DNA of 64,000 nt from contig CALURL010000001.1 of NCBI GenBank assembly GCA_944323155.1, forward strand, positions 179,256-243,255. The letters are read 5' to 3'. Position numbers and translations under genes: made by a program. The DNA comes from Candidatus Gastranaerophilales bacterium (lineage in GTDB: Bacteria; Cyanobacteriota; Vampirovibrionia; Gastranaerophilales; Gastranaerophilaceae). Shown one piece after another: positions 63,173 to 64,000 of this stretch (position 1 is the first letter of the stretch; each line of letters opens with the position of its first letter). Below the pieces are notes generated by a model, which had not been told where the DNA came from, did not search any database, and was given only the letters and a program-made list of their open reading frames with translations.

Positions 63173-63232
63173 AAATACATAAGCTTTATTGATGAGGGCA
63201 CCCCCAAATTAATAAGTATATATACATAATAA

Positions 63233-63307
63233 TCCTCAGTAGCTCAATGGCGGAGCAACCGGCTGTTAACCGGTAGGTTGTTGGTTCGAGTCCAACCTGG
63301 GGAGCCA
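63233..63307 (+). tRNA. tRNA-Asn (anticodon GTT)
   Basis: Acceptor TCCTCAG/CTGGGGA, short D-arm GCTCAATGGCGGAGC, anticodon stem ACCGG/CCGGT with loop CTGTTAA (GTT), T-arm TTGGTTCGAGTCCAA, discriminator G and encoded CCA at 63305-63307. Confidence 0.95.
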
Positions 63308-63308
63308 T

Positions 63309-63340
63309 AAAGGAGATGTGTCAAGTGACATCTCCTTTAT
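63309..63340 (+). terminator. Terminator of tRNA-Asn
   Basis: Long stem AAAGGAGATG / CATCTCCTTT around a 9-nt loop, followed by a T-rich run. Confidence 0.88.
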
Positions 63341-63390
63341 TTTATGTTTGTCTAATTTCTGGACAGTTACAGTTTTATTTATTTATTAAA

Positions 63391-63852
63391 TCATTTAGTT
63401 CTTCTGATTTTCTTATCTTTGATTTTCCATAAACCAAATAATGTTATATAAAACATACATACCCCACCAAGTGTAATTATTTCATACACTGGAATATAAG
63501 CCCATTCAAAACGATATTCTTTTATTGAAAAAAATAATATGCAATATAACATTATAACCACATCATAAGTAAACGCTAATAACAGTGTTGATTTTCTACT
63601 ATTTATATTAGTTTTTAATTCTATTGCTACTTTGCTTAATGTAAAATTTGGAAAAAATTTTTCAAAAGTATTAAATAATACGTACAAAAGAATAATTTTT
63701 ACAAGTATGCTTAAAAATATTAAGCAAATTGGAATAAAACTATTTTCGGCAATACTAAAAATTACAAAAAAGACAAGTAGAGTTAAATATGTACATAAAC
63801 AAAGTAATATATTTAAAACATTTAAACATAAATAAAAATCATCTTTTTTCAT
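63391..63852 (-). CDS. Small membrane protein, unknown function
   Basis: A 153-residue protein with four hydrophobic segments: LNILLCLCTYLTLLVFFVIF, FIPICLIFLSILVKIILLYV, LLLAFTYDVVIMLYCILFF and ITLGGVCMFYITLFGLW. It ends with a basic tail (KIKDKKIRRTK). No family is recognised. The start follows AAAGGATTTG. It lies downstream of another minus-strand gene that enters from the right edge (19 bp gap), probably in one transcript. Confidence 0.7.
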   Translation of the reverse strand: MKKDDFYLCLNVLNILLCLCTYLTLLVFFVIFSIAENSFIPICLIFLSILVKIILLYVLFNTFEKFFPNFTLSKVAIELKTNINSRKSTLLLAFTYDVVIMLYCILFFSIKEYRFEWAYIPVYEIITLGGVCMFYITLFGLWKIKDKKIRRTK

Positions 63853-63871
63853 ATATACAAATCCTTTTGAT

Positions 63872-64000
63872 TTATTTTAGTTTATACCTACATCTCACAA
63901 TTGTAAAGTATGGATTTAACTTCCCTGTTTCTTGTGCTCTACGACCCATTTTAACAAAAAGATTCTTATCATTTTTATTAAAATCATACGTGTCAAGTAA
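63872..64000 (-). CDS. C-terminal fragment of a gene entering from the right edge
   Basis: A minus-strand frame is open from the right edge to TAA at 63872-63874, giving 42 visible residues: LLDTYDFNKNDKNLFVKMGR, RAQETGKLNPYFTIVRCRYKLK. The composition looks coding and the small membrane gene follows 19 bp on. No family can be named from so little. Confidence 0.5.
   Translation of the reverse strand, partial: LLDTYDFNKNDKNLFVKMGRRAQETGKLNPYFTIVRCRYKLK

Noticed and set aside
1..64000. CRISPR array or rRNA operon
   Set aside because: No series of regularly spaced direct repeats was seen beyond the two-copy repeat in pilin gene 4, and no 16S/23S/5S sequence.

Overview
The window is AT-rich bacterial chromosome with housekeeping genes on both strands, four small tRNA neighbourhoods, no rRNA, no CRISPR array and no recognisable prophage. 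Most genes have Shine-Dalgarno sites and the code is standard (mtaB ends in TGA, and TGG is used for Trp). The many isolated prepilin-like genes with the signature FTLAEVLITLGIIGVVAA, together with a PilT, LCP protein, ThyX, a 2-oxoacid:ferredoxin oxidoreductase and numerous orphan proteins, resemble gut Candidatus Gastranaerophilales / Melainabacteria (Vampirovibrionia). That placement is an inference from family resemblance, not a search result.

Layout. 0-6 kb: TPR protein, dusB, LCP protein, mgtE, argS. 6-21 kb: pilin genes 1-4 alternate with an exonuclease, two tRNA-Arg, an acetyltransferase, an XRE regulator, an antiporter, thyX, glmU, an MFS pump, typA, a YibE/F protein, metK and a cupin. 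22-36 kb: tRNA-Thr, glmS, an M48 peptidase with a secreted partner, pilin 5, clpB, recO, pilT, trxB, pgi, pilin 6. 36-49 kb: two APC permeases, glyQ, pilin 7, a nucleotide-kinase-like protein, a LuxR response regulator, a GH13-like protein, recN, a primary-type sigma factor, a PHP protein. 49.7-51.4 kb is a small accessory patch: tRNA-Val, a tRNA-like remnant, a GIY-YIG gene bracketed by REP-like palindromes, and a protein of repeated HTH units. 51-64 kb: rlmD, a four-gene 2-oxoacid:ferredoxin oxidoreductase operon, mtaB, a BI-1 protein, an ABC exporter, tRNA-Asn and two small or partial genes.

Main result. Seven pilin-like genes scattered over 35 kb each carry a G10/G11 (or C10) homopolymer about ten codons after the ribosome-binding site and upstream of the prepilin signal. 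In all seven the tract length needed to join the translated start to the pilin body is the same (11, or 8). Six tracts have 10 bases and so run into a stop four codons later (OFF). Only one, at 36095-36105, has 11 bases and gives an uninterrupted 252-residue prepilin (ON). This looks like a multi-locus, slipped-strand phase-variable pilin repertoire with one member expressed. Two OFF members also have internal nonsense codons, as expected for long-silent copies. PilT, encoded between pilins 5 and 6, would be the retraction motor.

Secondary signals: at least eight genes lacking a Shine-Dalgarno site have a -10-like hexamer exactly 6 nt before the ATG (probable leaderless mRNAs); a structured metK leader; a possible C/U-rich sRNA opposite pilT; and four unrelated orphan proteins sharing a short N-terminal tag ending in an F-x-G or F-G element.
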